Notes: a model not told the origin generated them from the letters alone. A stretch of 64,000 nt of DNA from Fuerstiella sp. (GCA_029245955.1 JAQWOH010000060.1:55341-119340), one strand, 5' to 3'. Numbered from the stretch's first letter, positions 1-8,977 are shown. Translations and numbers: made by a program.

Positions 1-533
1 AGAAGGCTAAAGACTCCGTACAGCCACAGTGTGTTGCGCCGGCTCCGATGTACAGAATACAGATCGTGGTCAGAAACAAAGGGCCAGCGTCCTCGGCATC
101 CCAGACGAGGCCTGAAAGAGATCAGCGAGATGGCTACTCCCCGTTGTTCCGGACGTGTCCAGCGTCGCAGGGCCGTGTTGCTGGTCGGGTACACACCTGC
201 CTGAGCGACACCGCAGCCAAGTCTGATCGCCAGTAATCCAAACCAACTCGTCATGAATCCTGTCATGGCTGTCAGCGCTGACCAGTCCAGGATGTAACCA
301 GTCAGCATCTTGCGAGATACGAATCGATCTCTGAACCTACCCGTGGGAACCTGAAACAGGGCATGGGTGAAGAACAAAAAAACCAGAATGCTGCCGTTCC
401 TATCCTTCGACAACGGCACGTCATTATCGAACGAATCGGACTTCACGATATCGCTCAGGCAAACGCGACCCAGATACAGGCTGAACGTCATCAACACGCC
501 GGCGGCGTCGATGAGGTAACGAACGGTGGACAT
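1..533 (-). CDS. MFS transporter, 5' part, probably frameshifted
   Basis: The N-terminal part of a major facilitator superfamily permease, running off the left edge. The reading starts MSTVRYLID and contains LYLGRVCLS, then the loop motif GRFRDRF and RLGCGVAQAGVYPTS, which match the sugar-phosphate/hexuronate-type permeases (ACS family) common in planctomycetes. A weak GGCGGA precedes the ATG at 533. An in-frame extension to an ATG at 620 exists but looks unlike this family. Between about 110 and 35 the frame becomes hydrophilic, while the neighbouring frame reads LFLTTICILYIGAG, as expected for a membrane helix; the original frame then resumes with LWLYGVFSL. This suggests two compensating indels, so the gene may be broken or may contain sequencing errors. 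The substrate is unknown. Confidence 0.6.
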   Translation of the reverse strand, partial: MSTVRYLIDAAGVLMTFSLYLGRVCLSDIVKSDSFDNDVPLSKDRNGSILVFLFFTHALFQVPTGRFRDRFVSRKMLTGYILDWSALTAMTGFMTSWFGLLAIRLGCGVAQAGVYPTSNTALRRWTRPEQRGVAISLISFRPRLGCRGRWPFVSDHDLYSVHRSRRNTLWLYGVFSL

Positions 534-756
534 CGTGCGTCCGCCGGGTGGCATACTTGGCGCCGTGATCACACCGGCAGAAGTCACATACGACGACTTC
601 CGCGTCTCAGCCCCGGTCATTTCTTATCCTTACGTCGGTCTGCCGTTAGTGAAGGGAGTTCCTGAAGACTACAACTTTTCGGAAGTTCCCGTACGATGTC
701 ATCTTCAAACGATACTGATTGCCATGATTTGCCACCGAATCAGCAAGGAGCGTCCC
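534..756. other. Divergent intergenic region
   Basis: This stretch separates the leftward MFS gene from the rightward FG-GAP gene, so it should hold both promoters. The only clear element is the AAGGAG ribosome binding site at 745-750 that fixes the start of the next gene at 757. No convincing -35/-10 pair was picked out. Confidence 0.4.
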
Positions 757-1923
757 ATGAACTCATTCGTCCGTCAGGTCACTCAGTGCATTTTCACTTC
801 TACCGTCCTCATCGCGTGTGCGGTTGTCGGTGAGCCGGCGGAGACGACCTGGGTGAAGTACACGATCTTTGAGGGCGAAGGCTGCATGACAGCGGTCGCC
901 GCAGATTATACAGGCGATGGTATCGTCGACGTGATCGCCGATGTTGGTCGCGGGCATACACGTCTGTTTGTGGGACCCGACTGGAAAACCTTACAGCTGG
1001 ATGACGATCATGGCGGTCGTTATATCCACAGCGAAACATGGGACGTGGATGCGGACGGTGACCTGGATTATATCGGAGCCCGTTACAATCCGGGTCTGAT
1101 CACGTGGTATGAACAGCCGGACGAGCCACTGACCCAGCCATGGAAGCGACGTCTGATCGATGACCAGGTCCACGGAATTCATGGAATCATCAAAGGTGAT
1201 GTGGATTTGGACGGGAAAATTGATCTACTGGCAACCAGTGCTCAACCATTGGATCCTTATCCCGATTCGCTAGCGTGGATTGCCCCGCCGAAAAACGTTC
1301 GGTCAGGTGATCCCTGGGCCAGGACGATTTTCGCGGACCGAGATGCTCCCGGGTTGACCCATTACGTCGGAGTGGGGGACATCAACGGTGATGGTCGGCC
1401 GGATGCTGCCACCGGTGCCAAAGGGGGCCCCACAGATACATCCGGAATGGGTGAATGGTTTGCCTGGTGGGAGGCTCCTGAAAATCCGCGTCAGGCATGG
1501 AAGAAGCACGCGTTGCCGGGCCGCCATCCGGGCGCCACCAATATTCATCCGGCAGACATCAACGGCGATGGCAATGTTGACCTGCTGGCATCTCGAGGCC
1601 ATGGTCAGGGAGTCATCTGGTTTGAGGCGCCGTCCTGGAAAATCCACACGATTGATGCGAAAATCAAAGAGCCGCATTGTCTGGCTGTGCAGGACATCGA
1701 TGGTGATGGTGATGTCGACGCCGCTACCTGTGCCTACGGCAGCAAGTTGTGTGTATGGTATGAAAACCTCGGCAATGGAAAGTTTGTCCGCCACGTTGTG
1801 GGCAGGAATCAGGAGGCCTACGATATTCGGGTTGTCGACATGGACAAAGATGGCAACCTGGATTTTCTGGTTGCCGGTCGCGGCAGCAATAATGTTGTCT
1901 GGTATCAGAATCCAGGCGACTGA
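757..1923 (+). CDS. Secreted FG-GAP/VCBS repeat beta-propeller protein
   Basis: A predicted exported protein of 388 residues. The start at 757 is chosen because AAGGAG sits seven bases upstream and because it gives a signal peptide, MNSFVRQVTQ followed by a hydrophobic run ending near VVGEPAET. The mature part carries at least seven calcium-loop motifs of the DxDxDG type (DVDADGDLD, DINGDGRPD, DINGDGNVD, DIDGDGDVD, DMDKDGNLD), spaced as in FG-GAP/VCBS propellers. Such proteins are secreted, calcium-stabilised binding or scaffold modules, and no catalytic residues are recognisable. It is followed 95 bases later by a PQQ-like propeller on the same strand, so the two may be co-transcribed. The family call is firm; the ligand is unknown. 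Confidence 0.85.
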   Translation: MNSFVRQVTQCIFTSTVLIACAVVGEPAETTWVKYTIFEGEGCMTAVAADYTGDGIVDVIADVGRGHTRLFVGPDWKTLQLDDDHGGRYIHSETWDVDADGDLDYIGARYNPGLITWYEQPDEPLTQPWKRRLIDDQVHGIHGIIKGDVDLDGKIDLLATSAQPLDPYPDSLAWIAPPKNVRSGDPWARTIFADRDAPGLTHYVGVGDINGDGRPDAATGAKGGPTDTSGMGEWFAWWEAPENPRQAWKKHALPGRHPGATNIHPADINGDGNVDLLASRGHGQGVIWFEAPSWKIHTIDAKIKEPHCLAVQDIDGDGDVDAATCAYGSKLCVWYENLGNGKFVRHVVGRNQEAYDIRVVDMDKDGNLDFLVAGRGSNNVVWYQNPGD

Positions 1924-2018
1924 CCAGATCCCGAACACGGCATCCCCCTGTTCCTTCGGTCACGGATGATGTGTCCTTATCCCGCCTCAGAAGTTTTTTC
2001 TTATTGGAATCGCCCGCC

Positions 2019-3314
2019 ATGAAAACCTGCTCGACGTATTTGATTGTTTCGTTGTTCGTCGGTGCCAACATTACCGTGGCAGATAACTGGCCGTCATGGC
2101 GTGGGCCGACCGGCAACGGTATTTGCACAGAGACAGATTTGCCGATCGAATGGGGCGAAGAAAAGAACGTCGCGTGGCGAGTTGCACTGCCCGGTCCGGC
2201 AGGGTCTACTCCTGTGATCTGGGAACAACAGGTCTTCCTGACTTCTGTCCACGGTGACAGCCTGCTCTTAATGTGTTTCGGCGCCGATGGAAAAGAACAA
2301 TGGCGGCAAGAAGTGGGACAGGGCAACAGGGATGTCCGCGTCGACGAAGGCAATTCAGCGTCACCGTCACCCGTCACCGACGGCAAGCATGTCTGGAGCC
2401 TGATGAGCACCGGGCATCTGGCCTGTTTTGACCTATCCGGCAACCTTGTCTGGACGGTTGATCTGCAGGAACGATACGGCAGATTCAATATCGCATTTGG
2501 AATGTCGTCAACGCCGGTTCTGCATGGCGGTCGTCTGTTTCTTCAATTGATTCATGGTGACGGTGATGCTCAGACACAGGAGGCTCTGACGGCCGGACTG
2601 GATGCTGCTACCGGCAGGGAACTCTGGAGATCAGATCGAGTGACTAAAGCCAGTAAAGAAAACGAACATTCATATGCCTCGCCAATGTTATACGACTTCG
2701 ACGGTATAAGTTTTCTGATCACTCACGGTGCAGATTACACGATGGCACATTCACTGAAGGATGGCAGTGAGCTGTGGAGACTTGGTGGTTTGAATCCACA
2801 GGACGATCCTTCGCGGAATTATCACCCCACGCTGCGATTTGTATCGTCGCCAGCTGCGGCGGAGGGGATTATCATTTGTCCAACCGCAAAAAATGGCCCG
2901 GTGTTTGCGATTCGACCGGACCAGAGCGGCAATCTGACCAACAGCGAAGCTGCCCTGCTGTGGAGTCGTGACAAAAACACGCCGGACGTGCCTTCACCCC
3001 TGATTCACGATGATCTGGTCTACCTCTGTCGCGAAAACGGTATGTTGCTGTGTCTGGACAGGCAAACCGGCGACGAAGTATATCATGTTCGAACCAACAA
3101 CGGTCGTCACCGTGCCTCTCCGGTACTCGCGGACGGCCACATCTATCTCACCGCGCGGGACAACGGCACGATTACGGTCGTCAAGACCGGCCGCGACTTC
3201 GAGATTATCGCACAGAATAAAATCAGCGAGGTGATTTCATCCTCGCCGGCCGTGTCCGACGGCACGATCTACCTGAGAACCTTCGAAGCGTTGTGGGCGA
3301 TTCGAAATAAATAG
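2019..3314 (+). CDS. Secreted PQQ-like beta-propeller repeat protein
   Basis: A 431-residue exported protein. The ATG at 2019 gives a signal peptide (MKTCSTYLIVSLFVGANITVA) and then DNWPSWRGPTGNG, the usual opening of planctomycete PQQ-like (outer-membrane protein assembly BamB-like fold) proteins. An in-frame start at 1971 would bury the signal peptide. Repeated blades of the form YLCRENGMLLCLDRQTGDE and HIYLTARDNGTITVVKTG are visible. Members usually lack the residues that would make them quinoprotein dehydrogenases and are thought to bind or scaffold. It follows the FG-GAP gene and is convergent with the DUF1501 gene downstream. The precise role is unknown. Confidence 0.85.
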   Translation: MKTCSTYLIVSLFVGANITVADNWPSWRGPTGNGICTETDLPIEWGEEKNVAWRVALPGPAGSTPVIWEQQVFLTSVHGDSLLLMCFGADGKEQWRQEVGQGNRDVRVDEGNSASPSPVTDGKHVWSLMSTGHLACFDLSGNLVWTVDLQERYGRFNIAFGMSSTPVLHGGRLFLQLIHGDGDAQTQEALTAGLDAATGRELWRSDRVTKASKENEHSYASPMLYDFDGISFLITHGADYTMAHSLKDGSELWRLGGLNPQDDPSRNYHPTLRFVSSPAAAEGIIICPTAKNGPVFAIRPDQSGNLTNSEAALLWSRDKNTPDVPSPLIHDDLVYLCRENGMLLCLDRQTGDEVYHVRTNNGRHRASPVLADGHIYLTARDNGTITVVKTGRDFEIIAQNKISEVISSSPAVSDGTIYLRTFEALWAIRNK

Positions 3315-3365
3315 CGAGGAATGAACTACGGCCCGCTTGAGCTGGATGCCGGGTCCGGCAATTCA

Positions 3366-3398
3366 TCGCGGTGGTGGCCATCCGTGCGACCGCCGCGA
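3366..3398. terminator. Stem-loop between convergent genes
   Basis: TCGCGGTGGT at 3366-3375 pairs with ACCGCCGCGA at 3389-3398 (10 base pairs with one G-U) around a 13-base loop. It lies between the convergent PQQ-like and DUF1501 genes, which suggests a bidirectional terminator, although there is no T tract. The rest of the 333-base gap (3315-3647) shows nothing coding-like. Confidence 0.4.
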
Positions 3399-3647
3399 GC
3401 GATTCCTCCGTTCACTGATGCCGTTAATGGCGCGGACCGCTACTGCGGTTAACCGATCGTGTTCGGTTGTGTACGTGGTTGACTGACAGCACCCCGCTGC
3501 TGCAGTGACCTCATGACAGTCAGATGGGCACATAAAAGATGCTTCTTCGACGCGGCATCCAGGCGAGCGGTTTCAATTAACTGCCACGTCATTGTCTTCA
3601 ATATTTCACACGGTTGTCGGTGACACGCCCGTGGCCCAGATCCTCCG

Positions 3648-5105
3648 TTAGGCCAGAACGGGTGCGATAATCTCACCGTGAACGTCCGTCAGACGGAAAC
3701 GTCGTCCCTGATAGCGGAACGTCAACTGTTTGTGATCGATTCCCATCAGATGCAGCAGCGTTGCATGGAGGTCGTGAACGGACACGGGATCTGTCGCAGT
3801 GTTGTAACACAACTCATCCGTCTGACCGTACGAGACGCCGCCTCTGATGCCTCCTCCGGCCATCCACATGGTGAAGCATCGCGGGTGATGGTCTCGTCCG
3901 AAATTCTCAGACAGATGGCCCTGACAGTAATTGGTCCGCCCGAACTCGCCACCCCAGATTACCAATGTGTCGTTCAGCAGGCCACGCTGTTTCAGATCCA
4001 GGACCAGCGCGGCAGAGGCTCGGTCCGTTTCCTGGCACTGTCTGGTGATGCCGCCGGGCAGGCCACCATGCTGGTCCCAGCCGGGATGATAAAGCTGAAC
4101 AAAACGAACACCTCGTTCACAGAGCCGCCGGGCCAGCAGGCAGTTTGCGGCATACGTACCAGGAGTCCTTGCATCCGGCCCATAAAGCGCAAAGGCGTGT
4201 TCGGTCTCTGAGGACAGGTCCGTCACTTCCGGAACTGAAGCCTGCATACGGAAGGCCAGTTCGTGCTGAGCGATCTGTGTCTCGACAATCGGATCCGGTG
4301 TTTGAGCGGTTTTCGACAGGTGAAGTTTCTGCAGTGCGTCCAGCATTCGCCGTTTACTGGCTCGATCCAGTCCGTCCGGATTATTCACGTACAGAACGGG
4401 ATCATTTCCGGCACGGAATCGCACTCCCTGGTGTCGCGACGGCAGAAATCCGCTGCCCCACAGGCGAGACACCAATGGCTGGCCGCCTTTGTTTTTTGTA
4501 ACCATCACAACAAACGCGGGCAGGTTGCTGTTTTCTGATCCCAGTCCGTAGTCCAGCCAGGCACCCATACTGGGACGGCCGGGAAACTGACTGCCAGACT
4601 GCATGAACGTAACGCCCGGCCCGTGATTGATGGCGGGGGTATGCATTGACTTGATGAAGCACAGGTCGTCGGCGATGTTTGCAGTGTGAGGCAGCAGGTC
4701 GCTTAGCCACGCGCCGCTGTCGCCATGCTGTTGAAACTGAAAGGGAGAACCCACCAGAGGCAGCGTCGCCTGATTTCCGCTCATGGCCGTCAACCGTTGA
4801 CCTTTGCGCACCTCAGCGGGAAGTTCCTGACCCTGCAAGTCGTTGAGCAGTGGCTTATAGTCGAACAGGTCCATCTGGGACGGACCACCGCTCTGGAATA
4901 AATAGATCACGCGTTTGGCCCGCGGGGCCAAATTGTGAGCGGCGGAACCCGCCACATCCGCGGCCGATGTGGCTGACGAATCCAGCAAATTGGTCAGTGC
5001 AATGCCGCCGAATCCGAGGCTGAAATTTTGTAGAATCGAACGTCGCGACATCGCAGAAGAATCATCAAATCCCATACACTGAGAATACCCCGACAGAATT
5101 GGCAT
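3648..5105 (-). CDS. DUF1501 domain-containing protein
   Basis: A 485-residue protein of the DUF1501 (sulfatase-like, alkaline-phosphatase-fold) family. The N-terminus contains SRRSILQNFSLGFGGIALT, a twin-arginine-like signal, then YLFQSGGPSQMDLFDYKP, SMHTPAINHGPG, CERGVRFVQLYHPGWDQHGG and WGGEFGRTNYCQ, all typical of the family. The start at 5105 has AGGGG ten bases upstream; ATG codons at 5075 and 5051 are alternatives closer to the signal peptide. DUF1501 genes usually sit beside a DUF1549/DUF1553 gene; this copy stands alone. Export across the membrane is inferred. No enzymatic function has been established that I know of. Confidence 0.85.
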   Translation of the reverse strand: MPILSGYSQCMGFDDSSAMSRRSILQNFSLGFGGIALTNLLDSSATSAADVAGSAAHNLAPRAKRVIYLFQSGGPSQMDLFDYKPLLNDLQGQELPAEVRKGQRLTAMSGNQATLPLVGSPFQFQQHGDSGAWLSDLLPHTANIADDLCFIKSMHTPAINHGPGVTFMQSGSQFPGRPSMGAWLDYGLGSENSNLPAFVVMVTKNKGGQPLVSRLWGSGFLPSRHQGVRFRAGNDPVLYVNNPDGLDRASKRRMLDALQKLHLSKTAQTPDPIVETQIAQHELAFRMQASVPEVTDLSSETEHAFALYGPDARTPGTYAANCLLARRLCERGVRFVQLYHPGWDQHGGLPGGITRQCQETDRASAALVLDLKQRGLLNDTLVIWGGEFGRTNYCQGHLSENFGRDHHPRCFTMWMAGGGIRGGVSYGQTDELCYNTATDPVSVHDLHATLLHLMGIDHKQLTFRYQGRRFRLTDVHGEIIAPVLA

Positions 5106-5247
5106 TTTGAATAAGCCCCTGTATCCGGCGCAACGATCCCACTTCCGTCGGGTTGCTGGCCAATGTTAGTTGTGCGGCAGGTACTGTCCCGTGAACACAT
5201 CATAACGACCACAAAGACCAGACCCAACACAGGGGATTCATTCACAG

Positions 5248-5478
5248 ATGATTCAGCCTCTCCATTGCCCAGTGTGCGAAAAAAAACTTCCCGCACGTGC
5301 AGAAGCGGGTGTGTCGAGCTTTCCATTCTGCAGCGATCGGTGCCGTAAAGTGGATCTGCTCCGCTGGTGCGACGGGCGCTACGCCATTGTTGAGGATATT
5401 GATCCACAAGTGGCGCAGTTTCTGAAGGAGAATCCCAGCCTGCCAGGCCCGGGCGAAGGCAACGCAGTTTCAGACTAA
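5248..5478 (+). CDS. yacG: DNA gyrase inhibitor YacG-type zinc protein
   Basis: A 76-residue zinc-ribbon protein. The four ligands are visible as CPVC near residues 8-11 and CSDRC near 28-32, followed by RKVDLLRW, which is the family signature. In E. coli, YacG binds the GyrB subunit and inhibits DNA gyrase. The C-terminal third is acidic and proline-containing (FLKENPSLPGPGEG), again as usual. The gene is divergent from the DUF1501 gene and convergent with aspS; it has no coaE neighbour here. The length fits the family. Confidence 0.85.
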   Translation: MIQPLHCPVCEKKLPARAEAGVSSFPFCSDRCRKVDLLRWCDGRYAIVEDIDPQVAQFLKENPSLPGPGEGNAVSD

Positions 5479-5570
5479 CGATCGGTTCACTTGAACTTCA
5501 GGCAGCTTATCGAATGCACGACTCTTCGTGGCACCAGACTGCCTGATATTCAGTAACTGCATCCGGCCTG

Positions 5571-7367
5571 CTACTGGACTTGGTCGATCTGGATCGAAAG
5601 CTCCTGCAACTGCCGTACGTCAACGGCAGCCGGGGCTCCGGTCAGCAGGTCTGAGGCTCTTTGTGTCTTGGGAAACGCGACGATGTCACGGATGTTGTCA
5701 TCACCCGCCAGTAGCATGACCCAGCGGTCCAGCCCCAGTGCAACGCCCGCGTGAGGAGGTGCTCCGTAGCGAAGAGCTTCCAGCAGAAATCCGAAGCGTG
5801 CCTCTGCTTCTTCCTCCTTGATGTTCAGCAGATCGAACACTCTTTGCTGAACCGCTGAATCGTGAATACGAACACTACCGCTGGCGGCTTCATAACCATT
5901 AATGACGAGATCGTAGGAATCCGCTCTTACTTTGGCCGGGTCGCTGTCCAGAAGTTCAGCGTCATCTTTGTGTGGCTGGCAGAACGGATGGTGTTCCGCA
6001 TCGTATCGATGCTCGTCTTCGTTCCATGTCAACAGTGGAAAGTCCACAACCCACAGTGCGCTGAAGGAATCCGGGTCGTACAGTTTCAGTTCTTTACCGA
6101 GCCGGTTCCGCAACGCCGCCAGGGCGTTTGATGTCACGTTGGCTTTGTCGGCGACAAACAGCAACAGGTCGCCATCCTGTCCGTTCATGCGCTGAATGAT
6201 TTCCTGCTGCTGTTCGTCACTGAAGAATTTCGCTATCGTCGATTCCAGTCTGCCGCCGGCGACCTTCATGTACGCAAGGCCTTTGGCTCCGTATTCGCCC
6301 ACGAAATTCTTGAGATCTATATCCAGCAGGCGGCGACTGTACTTGTCTGCAGCACCCGTGGCATTGATGCCCCGCACGCGACCGCCACTCGCGATAACAG
6401 ACTTAAAGACACCAAATTCGCTGGCCGCACCGATATCTCCGATGTCAATGAGTTCCAGTCCGAATCGCAGGTCAGGCTTGTCGGAACCGTAGCGCTCCAT
6501 CACGTCGGCATGCGTGTAACGCGGCAGTGGTGTCGGCAGGTCAATGTCACGGACCTGCATCACTGCGTGGGACAGCAGGCCATCAATGGTCTTCAGAATG
6601 TCGTCGCGTTCAACGAACGCCATTTCCACATCAATCTGAGTGAATTCGGGCTGCCGATCCGCGCGCAGGTCCTCGTCCCGAAAGCAACGAGCAATCTGGT
6701 AGTAGCGGTCAAAGCCGGACACCATCAGAATCTGTTTGTAGATTTGGGGAGACTGCGGCAACGCATAAAAAGCTCCTTGATGGACTCGGCTGGGCACCAG
6801 GTAATCCCGGGCCCCTTCGGGAGTGCTGCGGCCGAGGATCGGAGTTTCGATTTCAAGGAACTCAAGTCCGTCAAAGTACTGCCGTACCGCCTGCGTCAGC
6901 CTGTGCCGCAGAATGATATTCTGCTGCAGAGTCGAACGCCGCAGATCGACGAACCGATACTTCAGACGCAACTCCTCGTTGGGGAGATCGGCCCCATCGA
7001 CTTCAAACGGCGGTGTCTTGCTGGTGCTGAATACGGTCAGCCTGTGGACTCGAACTTCAACATCACCGGTGGCCAGCTTGGGATTGACGAGATCGTCGCC
7101 GCGGTATCGCACGACACCCTCTACCTGAATCACGTCTTCACGCCGCAGTCTCCGGGCGATGGCGTCGATTTCGCTGTTTTCTTCGGTGTTGAAGACGATC
7201 TGCGTCTTGCCATAGCGGTCCCTCAGGTCGACAAATACCAGGTTTTCTCCGTGGTCCCGGTAGCTGTTGACCCAGCCGGAAAGATGAACGGACTCGTCTT
7301 CATGAGTGCGACGTAATTCGCCGCAGGTATGTGATCTGAGCACTGTGTGTGTCCAAGGAAAGGCCAT
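5571..7367 (-). CDS. aspS: Aspartate--tRNA ligase
   Basis: Cytoplasmic class II aminoacyl-tRNA synthetase charging tRNA-Asp (or Asp/Asn). The protein is 598 residues, the normal bacterial length. The anticodon-binding OB fold is at the N-terminus (HLSGWVNSYRDHG, residues about 28-40). Motif 2 reads CFRDEDLRADRQPEFTQID near residue 220, the bacterial GAD insert follows, and motif 3 is GVALGLDRWVMLLAG near residue 545. No Shine-Dalgarno sequence precedes the ATG at 7367, and a TATAAT on the coding strand lies only 14 bases upstream, so the transcript is probably almost leaderless. A 7-base-arm palindrome overlaps the putative promoter. Confidence 0.97.
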   Translation of the reverse strand: MAFPWTHTVLRSHTCGELRRTHEDESVHLSGWVNSYRDHGENLVFVDLRDRYGKTQIVFNTEENSEIDAIARRLRREDVIQVEGVVRYRGDDLVNPKLATGDVEVRVHRLTVFSTSKTPPFEVDGADLPNEELRLKYRFVDLRRSTLQQNIILRHRLTQAVRQYFDGLEFLEIETPILGRSTPEGARDYLVPSRVHQGAFYALPQSPQIYKQILMVSGFDRYYQIARCFRDEDLRADRQPEFTQIDVEMAFVERDDILKTIDGLLSHAVMQVRDIDLPTPLPRYTHADVMERYGSDKPDLRFGLELIDIGDIGAASEFGVFKSVIASGGRVRGINATGAADKYSRRLLDIDLKNFVGEYGAKGLAYMKVAGGRLESTIAKFFSDEQQQEIIQRMNGQDGDLLLFVADKANVTSNALAALRNRLGKELKLYDPDSFSALWVVDFPLLTWNEDEHRYDAEHHPFCQPHKDDAELLDSDPAKVRADSYDLVINGYEAASGSVRIHDSAVQQRVFDLLNIKEEEAEARFGFLLEALRYGAPPHAGVALGLDRWVMLLAGDDNIRDIVAFPKTQRASDLLTGAPAAVDVRQLQELSIQIDQVQ

Positions 7368-7381
7368 TTAAAGGAGGCGGA

Positions 7382-7410
7382 ATTATAAATCTCACGAATT
7401 CCGTGAGAAA
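7382..7410 (-). promoter_or_regulatory. Putative aspS promoter with palindromic operator
   Basis: Read on the minus strand, TATAAT occupies 7382-7387 and a weak TTTCTC -35 lies at 7405-7410, 17 bases away. The spacer contains a perfect inverted repeat, TCTCACG-AATTC-CGTGAGA, at 7390-7408. Its position between -35 and -10 is where a dimeric repressor would block RNA polymerase. The -35 match is poor (three of six), so the operator reading is inference. Confidence 0.45.
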
Positions 7411-7599
7411 CAGGTCGGCGAAACGATCCCGCGACAATTCGCCAGTTAGTTCGAGTTACTGCCGATATCGGACATTTCGCCGCCCGTGCGGCAGAAGTTC
7501 ACAGACATCTGCGCTGCCGACTGAGAGGGGCGATCAACAATCCATCCTGAACCCTGCCGGGTATTCGACGGGCATCGAACGGATCAGCACAATGACCCG

Positions 7600-8040
7600 T
7601 TAGTCATCGTCTTCGATAATCGGCAGTTCTGAATTTCGCTCACGTTCCATTGTGAGTCTGGTCCCGCCTTCGCTGTATTCAACGAAATTCAGGTATGCCC
7701 TCATCAACATTAGGCCGCGCCCGCAGGCGCGCTCAATGAAATTGTCGTCTGTGGGGTCAGGCACAGCTTCCGGGACAAACCCTTCACCTTCATCCGTAAC
7801 CTCCACACGCAGTTTCTCGTCGCTGACATCCGCAAAAACCGTGACTTTTTTTTCCAGGTCATTGCCATTGCCGTGTTTGATTGCATTGGTTATGCCCTCT
7901 TCCAGCGAGAGCCGCATCGCAAAGATGTCTCTCATGCTGTACTCATGCTTTTCCATCAGCGCGATGATCTGCTCCTGAACAGCCAATCCCTCCGTGGTGT
8001 CGCTAGGAATTTGCACGTTGAGCTGAGACGCTGCAGGCAT
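7600..8040 (-). CDS. RsbW-like ATP-binding anti-sigma factor kinase
   Basis: A 146-residue GHKL-fold protein of the RsbW/SpoIIAB type, which phosphorylates a STAS antagonist and captures a partner such as a sigma factor. The N box is EEGITNAIKHGNG, the G1 box VTDEGEGF and the G2 box GRGLMLMR, so ATP binding looks intact. The ATG at 8040 is preferred over an upstream in-frame TTG at 8073; neither has a good ribosome binding site. It lies 113 bases downstream of the STAS gene on the same strand, and the two probably form a partner-switching pair. Its target is not evident from the neighbours. Confidence 0.85.
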   Translation of the reverse strand: MPAASQLNVQIPSDTTEGLAVQEQIIALMEKHEYSMRDIFAMRLSLEEGITNAIKHGNGNDLEKKVTVFADVSDEKLRVEVTDEGEGFVPEAVPDPTDDNFIERACGRGLMLMRAYLNFVEYSEGGTRLTMERERNSELPIIEDDD

Positions 8041-8153
8041 GAAAAAGCTCGTGTGAGACGGGAACGCGGACAAAAAGGAAGCGGGCTGAACAGTGACCGC
8101 CCAAGTACACGATTGCTGTGCACCGACGATCAGGACATCAGGTTATCCATACA

Positions 8154-8504
8154 TCAAAACTTGGACAACGCGTCATCCAGATCGCCACACAGGGTGAGCA
8201 CCTTATGCAGCTGCGTAATCTTAAACACGTCCATGATGTCCTTCTGGATATTACACAGCGCACACTTCCCACCAGCTGCGGTGACTTTCTTGTGCATTGT
8301 GATCAGCTTGCCCAGTGCCGCACTCGACAGGTACTCCACAAGGGAAAAGTCCAGCACGATCTGAGTTCGACCATCCTGCTCCACAAGGCCGAACAGTTCC
8401 TGCCCGATCTTGTCAATGTTGGCCTCATCGAGAATCTTCTTGTCGAGAAACCGCGCCACCGTGACGGATCCTACTTCTTCGATGTCAATTCGTTGTTCTG
8501 ACAT
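8154..8504 (-). CDS. STAS-domain anti-sigma factor antagonist
   Basis: A 116-residue STAS protein of the RsbV/SpoIIAA type. The phosphorylation site region reads VEYLSSAALGKL (residues about 60-71), preceded by the beta strand TQIVLDFS, so the switch serine is present. In the family, the dephosphorylated form binds the HATPase anti-sigma factor and frees the sigma factor. The gene begins the leftward pair with the RsbW-like kinase. A GAGG eleven bases upstream of the ATG may serve as ribosome binding site. Confidence 0.88.
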   Translation of the reverse strand: MSEQRIDIEEVGSVTVARFLDKKILDEANIDKIGQELFGLVEQDGRTQIVLDFSLVEYLSSAALGKLITMHKKVTAAGGKCALCNIQKDIMDVFKITQLHKVLTLCGDLDDALSKF

Positions 8505-8596
8505 TCAACAGCCTCAATCAATTGCTGTACGGACAGCTGCCCTTGACCCACGGGTCTGCAGCGAAAAGCGTCGCCTTATCTACACAGTTATACCGA

Positions 8597-8640
8597 CAAA
8601 TGGGCTGTTGAGTCCTCTGGTGACCTCAACAACCCATTTG
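8597..8640. repeat. 16-bp inverted repeat (stem-loop)
   Basis: CAAATGGGCTGTTGAG at 8597-8612 pairs with CTCAACAACCCATTTG at 8625-8640 with one mismatch across a 12-base loop. It lies about 90 bases upstream of the leftward STAS gene and 300 bases upstream of the rpsB promoter. There is no T tract, and the location upstream of both genes does not suit a terminator, so a regulatory site, small RNA or mini-element remnant are all possible. Confidence 0.55.
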
Positions 8641-8948
8641 AGAATAGATCATTACCCTATCCCGTGCACCTGTCAACCCATCTGCCGGTGTACAAACGTC
8701 CTTCGCCAATAGTCCTGAAGGGAATTCCAATTTGTCGGACAGCGGCGGTCCGATACTGAGATAATTGGCAGTTGCCTTTTTGTTGGTTGCAACCTGCGAG
8801 TGAGTGTCAACCTGGCAAATCAATCGGCGCAAATCTCATGGCCACCCCGGGAATGACCGGTCCGGCAGCCCTGACATGTAAACACGAAAACGGATTCGCT
8901 TTTCTGTTGAAATGCTGAGAAACCAGCAAAGATGCCCAAAAACGCTGT

Positions 8949-8977
8949 TTGACGTCATGAACTACGACCGATATGCT
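8949..8977 (+). promoter_or_regulatory. Promoter of rpsB-tsf-pyrH
   Basis: TTGACG at 8949-8954 and TATGCT at 8972-8977 are separated by exactly 17 bases, a good vegetative sigma-70 promoter. It lies about 200 bases upstream of rpsB, leaving a long leader as expected for an autoregulated ribosomal-protein operon. Confidence 0.6.

Noticed and set aside
1724..2488. 254-codon open frame on the minus strand
   Set aside because: It is antisense to two propeller genes whose plus-strand reading is clear.
3449..3676. 75-codon frame after the DUF1501 gene
   Set aside because: It overlaps the DUF1501 3' end and the intergenic hairpin; no ribosome binding site or motif.
6510..7316. 268-codon open frame on the plus strand
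   Set aside because: It is antisense to aspS, whose motifs are unambiguous on the minus strand; the frame has shadow composition.
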